A stretch of DNA of 64,000 nucleotides, taken from NCBI GenBank assembly GCA_036785705.1, contig JAWUZG010000005.1, positions 124,001 through 188,000 of the forward strand, read 5' to 3'. The stretch's first letter is position 1. Each line of letters starts with the position of its first letter. Below are positions 45,621 to 57,509 of the stretch, piece by piece. The notes under the pieces are model-generated. The model was not told the DNA's origin. It saw only the letters and a program-made list of their open reading frames with translations, and did no database searches. The stretch comes from Acanthornis magna (taxonomy: Eukaryota; Chordata; Aves; Passeriformes; Acanthizidae). A program made the position numbers and the translations under genes.

Positions 45621-47599
45621 AAGAATGGCTGCAGACCAGGGAGAGAGTCGATTTCTACCCAGCTCCAAAGGACAAATAGTGTAAAGGGGACCTTACAGTG
45701 GAGTGGTAAAAACCAAAACCGCTTCAAATTGTAGCTCTAATTTCTGTAAAAGCCCACGCCTGACTGCCTGGCAGGGCTCTCCAGAGCCCTGTCCCACTCA
45801 GTGATGCATTTTTAATGGTAGAAGGTGTTTGTGCTAATGAATCTTTGCAGCTGGATCCTCTCGTTTGCCAGCGCAGGGGAACCATGCAGGCTGCACCTCT
45901 GGGAAGCAAAACTGAGCTCCCTGAGGGGGAGGAGGGGAGATGCTGTGAAGAAGAAGCTCTGCTTTATCACACTATAAACTCACCTGGGATTGCTGGTGTG
46001 GCACAAACACAGCGGGAGCAGCACCTCAGCCTTTCCACGATGCTCCAGGTGATGCCACCAGCGGCAGAAGGAGAGCTGTGGGGAAGTGCTGGCATTTGTG
46101 GCTGGTTCCTGCAGCAGCCCAGCAGGGGGATCACCACAGAGCGTTTGTTGTGCTGTGTTTGGCCCTCTTCCTGAGGTTACCCCATGTTTTAGCACCAAAT
46201 GCAAAGCCAAAAGAGCAGTGCCCAGCTGTGAACTCACCTACTGCCTCCATCCTGGCCCCACCTGCAGCTCTCCGAGGCCAGGGCTCCCACTTATCCCAGC
46301 CCAGGGGTGCTGGGAGCAGCCTCCCCCTCTGCTCTGAGGTGAGGGTACCCGGGACAGAGGGTCCTGGGCCGCCACGCAGCCTCCCACTCCCTGTGGGCAC
46401 ACAGCCCTGGCAGCCTTTCCAGATGGCAAACCTTGCTCCAGCAGTGTGTGGAGATGTCAAAATAAAGAAGGAACATGCGAAATGGGGAGTGAAAGAGTGT
46501 AAGATATGAATGAATAGACTGGAAACTAAGTGAAGATCCCACCAGACAGTAATTCAGGTCTGATCACTGCGGTCCTGTGTCCAACACAGCAAATTAAGGA
46601 GGGAGGGGGTGTCCTCCATCTCACATCTCTGAGTTATTATTTCAGCCCTGACAGAATCCTGCACCTGCTGAGGGAAACATGACCCTACCTTCGCCGAGCA
46701 AGGAATTGCAGGGATCTACCAAGGAGGCAATTGCCTCCTCTGGTCCCCTTGACCAAAGAGTTTTCACAAGAAAAGCTCTCCACTGCCCCTAGTAAAATAA
46801 TACAGACCTTTCCATCCCCAGTGCATAGGAATTTCTCCTCGTTACCACAGTGAGAGGAGTAGCAGTGACTATCCCAGGCACATCAGCATCATGAACTCCC
46901 CCTCTGCCCCCATGCACAAACTCCTCAGAATGGTCAGCAAGACAAAATGAGAGAGAAGAAAACCCCTTTGATGGCACAGTCCCTCCATCTGTCACCCTGC
47001 CCACATCAGCTCCGGGGAGCCAGGGCAGTGCTGGGGGCACAAGCGGCTGTGTCAGGACTGCTGGAGGCGAGTTATGCTCTTATTGGGGCTTGAGAAAAGC
47101 CAGGGAATGGCTGTATGCATCACAGGGAGCTCCAGAGAGCCCTGCCAGGCTGGAATGAGCTCAGAGCCTCGCAGCCTGACATTCCTGTAACCTTCCCAGA
47201 AAATCCCATTATCAAAGGGACTGCAGCCAAACAGACCGATTGTTGGGTGGGGGGCAAAGCTTAGAAACAGCAGAACAATCTTCCGAGCACAAGCAGCTGA
47301 AGTTTCTTGATATTCAGAATTCCTTTTTTGCCCTTGTTGGATGGTGTCCCTCTTTTCTGCCTTGGTCACACTAAGGCATGATGGCTGGTCATGCCAGACC
47401 TGCCCCCCTCTCTGTGCAGCCCCTGTGAAGGTTCAGGAGCTTCTTTGAAGAAGAAATCCATAACTCTGTAATTTTAGACCTGTGGGTTGGAGTCTGTTGG
47501 CCTTAACCTCTCACTGCTTTTTTTCTGATGCTGCCACTGAGGGCACAACAAGGGCATGAAATGAGGTGTTTCAGCACTGAATTAAGTATCTTGCGTCTA

Positions 47600-47624
47600 C
47601 CACGGAGCATCTAAAACTCCGTGG
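47600..47624. repeat. Perfect 8-bp GC-rich inverted repeat
   Basis: CCACGGAG (47600-47607) and CTCCGTGG (47617-47624) pair exactly around a 9-nt A-rich loop CATCTAAAA. It is a stable small stem-loop, not long enough for a microRNA precursor. Confidence 0.65.
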
Positions 47625-49689
47625 GGTGTTCAGTGGGATTCACCCTCTCTAATTTAGCTGTCTGGGGATTAGGTGTCCAGTCAGGCTCCCTCTGTAGTCC
47701 CTGGGAGACGCCAAGGCCACCTGGGGGCAATTCTTCTTTCCAGAGCTGAACACTCCAGGCCTGAAGGCAGCGCTGTAACCTGCTGTGTGTGAGGCAGGTC
47801 CCACCCCAGCTGCCTCATCTGTCTGACTTCCTGAGTCATGACCCTATGGAAAGCTATACACCCAACAGACTTCCATATGAACCCCCGATGAGCATCGTGC
47901 TCAGCAAAATCTGAAGGCAAAGCCAATTCCAGACCAGCCCAAAGGAGCAGTCAGCTCCTAAACATAAAAAAGCAATGAATTATGAATTAAAAATGAGCAA
48001 GGGGATTGAGGAAAGAATTATATGCCTGAGACAGATGCGTGTTGTAGAGGTGGTTTCAGGTTGCTAAGCTTCAGGGAACAATTAAGGAAAAGTTTCCAAG
48101 GGGCAAAGCAATGAAATCACAGTGCCATAGAAATCACAGGGCTCAGTCTGTGCGTGAACAGGAGGAGCAGCTTCACTCGAGCTACAGGAGCACAGCAAAA
48201 ATGTAAGTAAGTAAATATTCCTTCAGTATGGTACAAGCACATTAACAACCACTGTTACGTGTCCTTAATAACCATTTTTGTGTATTTAATATTTGCACTG
48301 TGATTTCCCAGATAAACCCTCTCTGTTTGAACTCTAAGCAGTTCCCCTGACTGTGGAGTTGCAAAGCGTTGGGAAAACACCAGGAGAGTGCACCAGGCAG
48401 GTCTGGGGTGCAGGGAATGCGGCTGGGCACGAGGCATGGAGAACATCAGGATGGCAGAGCCATCCACACTGCTCAGCCCTGATATGACACACAGCTGACC
48501 AAACAGTCTGACAAAGCAAAGGATTTGTGATTTCCACAGCGCTGCTGCAAGAAAATACTTAGCACCTTGGTAAGGGAGGGATGAGCTTATTTCTCTGCTG
48601 AGGACCAGGAAGGGCAGGAATGGCAGCTTCCCAGGGGTGTGAAAAAGCCTCAAGAAGAAAAACTGGAAGTAGCCACTTCTGAAGAGTTTCCAACACAGGA
48701 GCCAGATGACAAACTGGCATAAATCAGCACAGCTCTGCTGATGAACTGGCTGGGGCCAAGTCTGAGCCCAAAAATAAGCAGAAGTCCCCTCCACCCATAA
48801 CTTAAAGCAACAAAATGCTTTGAATTTCTTTTAACCACAAAATACCTTAACCTGAAAGGAAGGGCAAGTCAAGGGTCTTGCATGTGAGGTGGGATCCTCA
48901 CAGTAAGATTGCCAGCCATTTTTCTACGTTTATTATTAATTTTAGGATCCTACACATCTGTATAGATCATCTCCATCCCTGAAAACCAGCCTACCTTTGC
49001 TACGACCCTGGGGGCTCATGAATGAGGCCATAGGTCACCATCATCATCATCAGTATTTTGGAAGGTATGAGCAGTGTATCCCTGTGAATAAAAGCTTTCC
49101 AATCATTTTTTATCACCTCATTGTGCCCAAGGGCCACAACTCTGTTGTTCCAAGAAGGCAACAGCCTGTTGGGGTGAATGTCTCTGCTGAGAGATTGGGG
49201 AGATGATCCCAGCATTTGAAGGAATGGGAATTTGCTGCCTTTAAATTCATGAAGAGCTTCATGCAGGAGCAGGACAGACATCCAGGTGGACCCTTGCTCC
49301 CCTGCTTTCCATCTGGATTTTCTCTCTTTCTGGGTGGCGTTGGTGTTTAATGTGCTCTGTTGACTAAACTCCATCCCAAGCATGTTCCTTACCAAAGGTT
49401 TTTGTTCTCAGGCTCAGGTTTACAACTGAGCAAGCAATCCCTGGTGGACTGTGAAGTCTATTTGTTGACCCGGAGCATTCTCTTTAAATGTTGCTGACAT
49501 ATTGGTCATCCTGTTCATCGACTGTAGTCAATAATACACTCCCAGTGAATTTCTAAATATAGCAGCACAGGAGAAGGCTCAGCTCCACTTCTCTTCTTAC
49601 ACAGTTTTGCTTCAGTTCAGAGTAATAATATTAGAAATATTTTCTCTAGAATAGGTTGAAAAAGCCTGATTTGAGATCAGAAGCAGCTC

Positions 49690-49960
49690 ATTATGCATTT
49701 ATTTTTTGCTTGTTACTGTAGCCTTGCTGAGCTATCAATCCAGTCAGTTATGCAAGGAATTAGGTGCCCATTAGCTGCTTTTACTCTGTTAATGTGATGA
49801 ACTTTGTTTTCTCATTAATAAGTCTGTTGAAACAAAATGTACAATATATGGAAAGGTTTTATGGCTTGCATAATGAAACACGTGTCAGGCCATAACTCAA
49901 GGGCCAACTAAAAGTCATTTGCTGTTAAAAGGAAATTGTGCTTCAGACTATTCAGTCAAG
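49690..49960. promoter_or_regulatory. Candidate conserved non-coding block (composition only)
   Basis: Complex CpG-poor sequence: TTATGCATTTATTTTTTGC, GAGCTATCAATCCAG, GGAATTAGGTGCCCATTAGC, GTTAATGTGATGAAC, TCATTAATAAGTC, GCATAATGAAACACGTG. It contains a CACGTG E-box (about 49879-49884) and several ATTA cores. Candidate enhancer only. Confidence 0.28.
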
Positions 49961-50245
49961 GCAGTGTACGTGGGAGAGGAAAAGAAAATGGGAGCAGCAA
50001 AAAGAAACAAGTGAAAGGGGATGTTTAAGACACAGCTGAGTAGTTTGGTGTTGGCTCTTGGCTTTAGCCCAACAGTGTGAAGAGCATTTTTTAAATCCAG
50101 GGATCAAAACAAAAAAAAAACCAAAAAAAACCAACGGCACCAAAAAATCTCCAACCACCAACCAGAAAGACCTATGATGCAAATATGGTACTGATAATTA
50201 CACTGGGTTTTAGCTACTGGTAATTTTTTTCCAGTGAAGGGTTAA

Positions 50246-50327
50246 TAGGATAGGATAGGACAGGACAGGACAGGGCAGGACAGGACAGGACAGGACAGGA
50301 CAGGATAGGATAGGACAGGATAGGATA
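50246..50327 (+). repeat. (YAGGA)16 pentanucleotide microsatellite, mosaic
   Basis: Sixteen contiguous 5-bp units. The order is three TAGGA, then nine CAGGA-type units (the third is CAGGG), then TAGGA, TAGGA, CAGGA, TAGGA and a trailing TA. So a CAGGA core is flanked by TAGGA units on both sides. Frequent GG pairs at 5-nt spacing could allow a two-tier G-quadruplex. The minus-strand frame through it (repeats of P, V/I, L, S, C/Y) is a by-product. Confidence 0.95.
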
Positions 50328-51179
50328 TTTTGGTATCCCTGAGTATTTCCAGACACAGTCCTCTGGCACTATCCCAGCTCTGGCTGCAGTGCTCTCCCAG
50401 CCTTGCTCTCCTCTCCCAAGGAGAGTGTTTGCCAATGTGGGGTAACCCACTGGGCATAAGGCATTTCCACTCAAGCCCTAAATTTCTTCTCTACTACCTG
50501 ACCATTTTGGGAATCCAGGCAATGCTCCCAGCCCTGCCTGCCCAGATGACTCTTCAGACAGGCTGTGAGGACCAAGCCAGGGCCAAAACTCTGCCAATGG
50601 CTGACACAGAAGGAGGTGGCAAGCACCTTACACTTCAGACAGGGGGTTATTTTCCCGATGCAACAGCTGATTCCTTTTTAGCACGAAGCAAAAGCATCTG
50701 TGATGCAGCAATTTTCCCAGGATTGCACTATAATGTGTGCAGCACGGGATTTTTTCCCATGCACCTTGATTTCGTGTTTGGGGATGCTGTTTGTTGCTTA
50801 GCTACTGGAGGCTACCACAGCTGAAAAGCACTGCTTGAAGAGTTGACAAGAAGGAATTGCTTCTTCGGGGGAGGAGAGGGAAAAGGAATTATCTCCTGGA
50901 GGCACTGCTGGTACAAAACTGTGGTGGGAAGGATGTGTGAACATCAAGGCAGGATGTTATAGGTGCTTCACTGTCTTAGATTTGGTTAAAAAATAATTGC
51001 AAAAGAATTGGGGCACTATGGAAAAAAAAAATAGTAATAAACAAGAGCACAAAATTGCTGCAGAATCTAAATCTTCTCATGAAATTAACCCTGTTGGAGC
51101 AAGAAGAGCCCCTGTCCCTGGTGGTACCATTACCATTAATGGCTCGGCACCAGCTCTGGACCTGTAGGCAAAGTTGCTT

Positions 51180-51370
51180 CTGTGCAATTTGCACTTCTTT
51201 CCATATTAATGAAGTAATTGGGGGCTGGAATTATTTTTATTGCTAATTACATTGCTTTTATGCACTTCTGGTTTGCTTCAATAAGCATTTAAGAAGAGAG
51301 AATTTTAATAGAACATTAAGTAATATGGAGAATTAAACAAACAGCTTAGAGTGATAGAAGAGGTTTTAGC
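51180..51370. promoter_or_regulatory. Candidate conserved non-coding block (composition only)
   Basis: AT-rich complex sequence: CCATATTAATGAAGTAATTG, TTTTTATTGCTAATTACATTGC, TTTTATGCAC, AATAAGCATTTAAG, AACATTAAGTAATATGG. Four or more TAAT/ATTA cores lie in 100 bp, with GCTAATTACATT resembling a homeodomain-like site. Function is inferred. Confidence 0.28.
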
Positions 51371-53552
51371 TACAGTTTTGAAGGGAATTACGTTTTGTTG
51401 CTAGATGAGATGTCCCTTTCATGCAGATGAAAGGAGATCTGTTACTTTGGGATGGTACCTTAAGAGCTGTCATCTGCCAAGGATGCTGACCCCCGGAATC
51501 ACATCTGGGCTATCCAAGATGTGACACCAAGAGAGGCTGCAGGAAGCAATGCCAGGCAGCCAGAGGCAGGGCTCAGTGATGTGCTTGCTCCTTGCCGGGA
51601 AGCAAGGATGTGTTTGAAAATCTCTGGGAAAACATGAGTTTCAGCCCCTCTCTGCTTCTGCTCTCCCCTGCAGACCAGGCTGCTCCTGCCTCTCACAGCA
51701 CAGCCAGAGGGGGAAACTAAAGAGACTGAACTTCTTCAGTCTCAGTGTTTCTCAAAACCACAGCCAGAAGAGCTGTTCCAATTACTGATTTGCAAATGCT
51801 CTGTTTGTGGCACACACACATGCTGATACCTCCCAAATAGTAGCTTTGTTTCCCAAGCTCACAAAATGGTTTCATCCAACTGGTATAAAGATGTGCAAAA
51901 ATTCATTTACATTAAACTTACGGTGTGCAAAACTCATTGTTTTCAAACAGCACCTAAACCTTGGGTTTCTTCTGTTTTTATTTGCTTGTCTGTATATCGT
52001 CTGAGCTGCCTAACGAGAAACATCCAATGTATTTTTAATGGTTAGTACACATCTGCCCAAACAGGAAAGCACCATCAGGAAAGCACTATCACAGCCCCCA
52101 GCTCCTTCTGCCCATGCAGTTTTGCCTCCCTGAGTTGGTTCAGAAGAGGCTGAGGTTCTGCACCACACAGAAAACAACCATGGGAATGGCCACACGCCTT
52201 TGGATCAGGAGCTGCAGCCGAGCACGGCTCCAGGTCTGTGGATGCTTCGCTTTCATGTTTTTCCCACCATCTGCCCTCTCCAGCCTGAGCTTAAAAGTCT
52301 GAATTTGTTGTCCAGTGCCAGAATTGATGGGACAGAAGCTGTCCTCTGGCACTCGTGGGCATACGTTCACCCTTCATTTAACCTCTTAAAGTCTCAGTCC
52401 CCCTCCTATTTCCCCAAGGGAGGAGACCAATCTGCCTGAGCATGGGTGGGATGGGCCAAAGTCAAGGTCTGTGTTTATAGACAGAGGTATTGTCATTTGA
52501 TTTCTGGGCACAGATGCACGGTGCACGGATGATGCAGGAAAACATTTTCACTGATCTCATGGGGATTTGCTGGTGGGTACCACTTCTGCCTCTGTAACTG
52601 TGAGGCTTTTTGCACACATGACAGCACCAGAGTCCAACTGGTGTCCTGGAACTGGTTCCCACTGCCTTTGGTGCGGCTGGGACAGTCCTTCAGTGACTGT
52701 GAGGAGCAGATGATTGACTGAAATGCTTTATGCCATTGACTGACTCAACTGCAGGGGAGAGTCAATGACAGGTTTTATTAATGCTTAATTAGGACAGATA
52801 AAAGACGACTTCCCTTGGCTAATTTGCTCTCCTGAACTTGGTCACACTCCCTATTTCCAAGTGAGCGGGACTTAGAAAGGCAAAGCTGGTGTGTCAAGCA
52901 CCACAACTGTGCCTGGTCAGCATAATCCTAGCCGGGCCTGGAGGCTGGCTCCCCAGGGATTCTGTCCTTACAAGCAGATAAGGCAGCTGGGGCAGTGCCA
53001 GAGCACATTTATCACCCAGAATAAAGCTGAACCAGCAGCTCTGCCTGGCCGGCTGCCCGAGCCACTCCAGAGCAGGCGGGCTGGGCTGGCAGGCTCCGTC
53101 CGAGTGGCACCGCAGCTCGAGCTGCTGCTCAGTGCCACTTTGCCCTCCTGTTGGCAGCAAGGGCTGGGGAAGGCAGCGGCTTTCGGAGCCTGAGCTGCAA
53201 GGCAAGGCAAGGCACGGCACAGCATCTTTCAATGGTCAGGGGGAGCAAAATTGTCTTCTGTCAGCTCCAGAACTGCAAATCCCTCCCGCCACTACCCACA
53301 CCATTCCCTGTGCAGCTGATTCCTTTGTGATGGGGTATTTACTTGCTGTTGTAACCTTACTGAGTCACAGTGTTGTTAATGTTGAGAATTCAAGAAAACA
53401 AAGAAAGAAAAGGAAAAAAAGAGGGATGGTTTTGTATCTCGGGCTGGCTGACATGCCAGTAACTTTAGAGTCTGACCTTCAAAACTGAGATTTTCTTCTT
53501 GAGCTCAGGCTGCCTAAGAGCTGCCTGGCACAAGCTTTGTCACAGAGCAGAG

Positions 53553-53939
53553 CATAGCATCATAAAATCATTTAGGCTGGAAAAGACCTTTAAGATCACC
53601 AAACTCTAATTCAGCACGGCCAAGTCCACTGCTAAACCTTGTCCCAAAGTGCCACATCATCTTTTAAATACATCCAGAGAAGGTCATTCCACCATTTCTA
53701 GTGCTTCATAACCCTTTCAGTGAAGACATTTTTCCTAATATCCAATCTAAACCTCCCCGGCACACCCTGAAGCTGTTTCCTCTTGTCCTATTGCTTCTTC
53801 TTTGGCAGAAGAGACCAACCCCCAGCTCACTACAGTCTCCTGTTAGGGAGCTGTAGACAGCGATGAGGTCTCCCCTGAGCCTTCTTTTCTCCAGGCTAAA
53901 CACCCCCCAGCTCCCTCAGCCACTCCTCATAGGACTTAC
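53553..53939 (-). mobile_element. CR1 LINE 3' fragment, antisense
   Basis: The plus strand runs CATAGCATCATAAAATCATT, GGCTGGAAAAGACCTTTAAG, CCAAGTCCACTGCTAAACCT, TCTTTTAAATACATCCAGAG, AACCCTTTCAGTGAAGACAT, TTTCCTAATATCCAATCTAA, TTTCCTCTTGTCCTATTGC, AGCGATGAGGTCTCCCCTGA, TTTTCTCCAGGCTAAACACC, CCTCAGCCACTCCTCATAGG. Same CR1 type as 5112-5580, and better preserved. It covers the 3' UTR and the degraded end of ORF2. Confidence 0.92.
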
Positions 53940-56386
53940 AAGTTCTCATAGATTGATGGAGTCCAAAACCTGGCAGAAGCCTTTAGGCAGTGCTGTAATG
54001 AATTTTATAGAATCAAGAGTGCAGGTGCCTGTATATTGTGCATGCAGTCAGTTTAAAAGGGACGAGATAAAGCAGAGACATTTCAAGGGAGGATCGGCCC
54101 GCGGCACCCTCAGCACAGCAGCGCTGGGGACGCTGGCAAGGCCACCCCAGAACAAAGGCAGTCCCACGCAGGGAGGCATTCCTGCTTCCAGAAACAGCAG
54201 GCAGCGCAGGATATGGAGCCCTAAGCAAACACAGCACTCCCCCAAATCAGTTCCACGTGGAGGGAAAGAAGCAGAGCGGAGATTATTTGCCACAGCTTCT
54301 TTCCAAGGGTGATGTAAGAGTAAAACAGTAATAAAGATGTCCAAGAGAGAACATTTTTTACCACGCTGCAAACAGCAACATCCAAACTGGGAATGGCAGG
54401 TGTGGCCACAGCAGCTGATGGCACTTTGTCTAAGGGATGGTGACCAGCACCAAGATCCTTCTGATGGCACAGTGCCAACCAAGGGACAATCTTCTCAGTA
54501 TTCTTTCACTGAGAGTACCTCATGCTTTCATCTTAAAGCTGCAGAGCACTCTATAAACAGAAGTTACATTTCAAAACACAAGTATTATTAACCCAGTTTC
54601 CAAACCCCTGGTTCCTGTCAGTTGAGCAGTTTTTCATTTATTTGATCACATCAGTTATGCTTCATTAGTGAGACTCCAAGCATGCACTGTGAACCAGTAG
54701 AGAAAATACATTGTATTCTGTTGGTGTCTTTGAAGACTCTGTGTCATCCATTATTGTATTGGGGTAAAAAGCTTTCTGTGACATGATTCTCTTGTAATTT
54801 GAAACCAGAGGTTTTTTTTCCATTCTGAATCACCCATCCATGAGACAATTTTTCTGTCACTTTTTAGACATTCTAAACTAGAGGTAAAATGAAAGATCTC
54901 TGCAGTCTGAACCAAGGTAAGTTTTCCTCGTGCACTCATGTACAAGGGGTTGAAATCACCATGGGAAGTTGGGAGTTCCCACCAGCAAGAGCAGGGCAGG
55001 AATCGCCAGTCCATGTGCAGCTTCTGGGATCAAGAGGGTCTTCATGGCATGGCTGTAACCACAGATTAGGTTATTTGAAATTCACAATTCAACAGATATT
55101 CATCTGGACACCAACCTAGGTCTCCTGTGTAAAGCAAATCTACTTAATTTGTCTAGAAGTTTACAGAATGAAGCAAACAACCTGAAATAAAAAAGTTTAA
55201 AGTCAGCTCAAATGAAGAGTGGGGGTAGGGAGCAAAGGAATAGAGAGGCTTCAGAAAAACAAAGGTAAAATAGGTTGTTTGAACAAAATGACTGGTTTGA
55301 ACTAAAATTAAGCAGCTTCATTGTAACTTTTTAAAAGAAATTCAGTTTAAGTCCATCTCTAAAAAAAATACAGCTTTAACATGAAAAGTTGTAAGAGTTC
55401 TGCTTTAAAAATGTCTAAATGAGCCTTTTTCAAATTTTCCAAGACTTTTTCTTTAAAACAGCTCAAAGACTTTGATGTGAATTTCTGACTGGTATCAGTC
55501 TACTCCAAAAGCCTTCTTGTGTAAAAAAAAAGTAAAAACAATGATTCCAGTTTGATCTCTTTCCCCCACCCTGCTCCAGCATGTCCTAATCACACCACTA
55601 CCATCCTGCAGCAGTTTTCCCACTACATCCTAACAGCAGGAACTGTGTGATAGCCATTTCCCACACTCCCTGTCTGCTTTACACATCCGGGCAGGGGCTG
55701 TGCACTACCTAACAACAGGACACCTTATTCTTATTTTCCCTTAGGCATTATAATACTTAGCAAGATTAACATTTTTGTATGTGTGTGATTAGCATGCAAA
55801 AAAAGGCAGGCAGTTGTTATTGCAGCTTTCATAAAGGTACAAAAAAACCCAACTATTGAGTAGATCCAAATGCAGGCACTGGGAAACAAACCCTTTTCAG
55901 ATATTTGTCTTTCTTTTGCTCTGTTTGCTGAGAAGGGCTCAAACACACCAAAATATGAGTCATGATCCTTTTGTTTCCCTCCTACACTTTCAGTTATTGT
56001 TCTCTTGCAGTTGCCTAATTAGCAGCTTCTAGTTAAGCACAGAAAAGCACAGTATCATTGCTAATTACAGACATTGTATTGTCAGGATTAAATAAGAACT
56101 GTGAAACAAAAAAAAAGTTAAAGACCAGCCTTATTTACTTCAGTCTCCTCAATGTCGTGCAATGACATTTTATATCCAAGGATACCAGGTTTTGTCAATA
56201 TTCTTGAAAGGAAATAGAAAATATTCTGTAAGACGCAAGTTCACAGAATGGCATTCACTCTTAGAGTCTGAAGTGATATTCAGGGATTAAAGGAGGATGA
56301 AGTCAGAACAGGCCACAAGCCAAGCCCTTCAGCCAGACAGCCACGGGCCAGGCTTTAATCAAGCCCTTAGTTGTAGAGATCCAGTC
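53940..56386. other. Unique non-coding sequence
   Basis: No dispersed repeat recognised. A short GC-rich patch with CpGs lies at about 54080-54140 (GGCCCGCGGCACC). 54600-56340 is AT-rich with many short A and T runs. Open frames up to about 149 codons (plus strand, 53863-54312, partly inside the CR1) show no domain. Confidence 0.45.
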
Positions 56387-57345
56387 ATGATAGCACAGGA
56401 GCATAGATGGTTTGGGTTGGAAGGGACCTTAAAGCTCATCCAGTTCCAGCCCCCCTGACAGGGCAGGGACACCTTCCACCAGACCAGGTTGCTCAGAGCT
56501 CCATCCAGCCTGGCCTTGAACATTTCTAGGGATGGGACAGCCACAGCTCCTCTGGGCAAACTGTGCCAAGGCCTCACCACCCTCACAGTGAAGAGTTTCT
56601 TCCTAAGATCTAATCTAAACCCATTCTCTGTCAGTTTGAAGCCATTCCCCTTGTCCTGTCACTCCAGGCCCTTGTAAAAAGTCCCTCTGCCTCCATCTTG
56701 TAGGCTCCCTTCAGGTACTGGGAGGCCACAATTAAGTCACCCCTGAGACTTCTCTTTTCCAGGCTGAACTTTCCCAATTCTCTCAGCCTTTTCTCGAGGA
56801 GAACTGCTCCATCCATCTGATCAACTTGATGGTGTCTGGACTTGCTCTGACTGCTCCATGTCCTTCCTGTGCTGGGCACCCCAGTTCTGGACACAGCACT
56901 GCAGGTGGGGTCTCACCTGAGCAGGGCAGAGGGGCAGAATTCTGCCCTCACCTATTGCCAGTGGGGCTTTGGATGCAGCCCAGGACACATTTGGCTTTCT
57001 CTTTTCCCAGTGCACGTGGCCAGGGCACATCCAGTCTCCCCTCCACCAAGCCTTTCGTGGCAGGGCTGCTCTCCATCTGTCCATCCCTCAGCCTGGATTG
57101 ACACCAGGAGTTGCCCCAACCCAGGTGCAGCACCAGCACTTGGTCTTGTTAAACCTCATGAGATTCCTGTGGGCTGCTTCTTGAGCTTGTCCAAGTCCCT
57201 CTGGATGGCATCCAGTGAATTGCCCTGCTCAGCTCGGTGTCATCTGCAAACTCCCTGGCAGTGTTGAGGGCTGCCCCAAGCCCAGTGCCAGATTTGGGGA
57301 CACCAGAGCTGGAGAGTGTCCCTTTGGACAGGAGCCCCTGGGTGT
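56387..57345 (-). mobile_element. CR1 LINE fragment reaching into the reverse transcriptase domain, antisense
   Basis: The longest CR1 in the window (about 960 bp), on the minus strand. On the plus strand the 3' end comes first (TTGGGTTGGAAGGGACCTTA, GGGCAGGGACACCTTCCACC, CCATCCAGCCTGGCCTTGAA), then the ORF2 end (CTTGTCCTGTCACTCCAGGC, CTCCCTTCAGGTACTGGGAG, TCTGGACACAGCACTGCAGG). At the right the ORF2 reverse transcriptase core appears: the complement of the codons for FADD, the catalytic aspartate pair of the CR1-type polymerase, is at 57239-57250. The frame is broken by indels: open minus-strand pieces lie at 56631-56894, 56821-57084 and 56948-57139 in different frames. It is 5'-truncated within the polymerase. 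The parent ORF2 would be about ten times longer than what can be read here. Confidence 0.92.
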
Positions 57346-57504
57346 GAGCAGCTCAGCACTGCCCCTGCACGCGCCTGCAGTTCTGATGCTGTACCACACA
57401 TCCCATACGAGTATCCCTCACTCACGCTGCACGGTGAGTTCCATACAAACACGCCAGGAGTTTTCCAAAACTCCTTCAGTCATGCTTGAAGCTGCCAAAT
57501 ATTT
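57346..57504. other. Short unclassified gap between CR1 and LTR
   Basis: May be further diverged CR1 or unique DNA. I cannot assign it. Confidence 0.4.
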
Positions 57505-57509
57505 CTGGA
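57505..57509. repeat. Probable target-site duplication, left (CTGGA)
   Basis: It abuts the TG terminus of the ERVL-like LTR and matches CTTGA at 57862-57866 in four of five positions. Five bases is the usual length for ERVL-type integrations. Confidence 0.6.

Larger units (their letters stand above)
41401..53552. other. Long unique non-coding stretch
   Basis: About 12 kb with no dispersed repeat that I can name, the longest such stretch in the window. Simple repeats and candidate regulatory blocks inside it are listed separately. Homopolymers include A14 near 43653, T19 (44732-44750) and A10 plus A16 (44957-44984). Many open frames of 60-180 codons exist in the GC-richer parts (41.4-44.4 kb, 45.7-48.8 kb, 52.9-53.2 kb), but none shows a known domain and they overlap on both strands. 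Undetected short exons cannot be excluded. Confidence 0.45.

Noticed and set aside
50214..50474. Minus-strand frames with a repeated P-V-L-S-C pattern
   Set aside because: A by-product of the pentanucleotide array, whose 5-bp unit gives a five-residue period in every frame without frequent stops.
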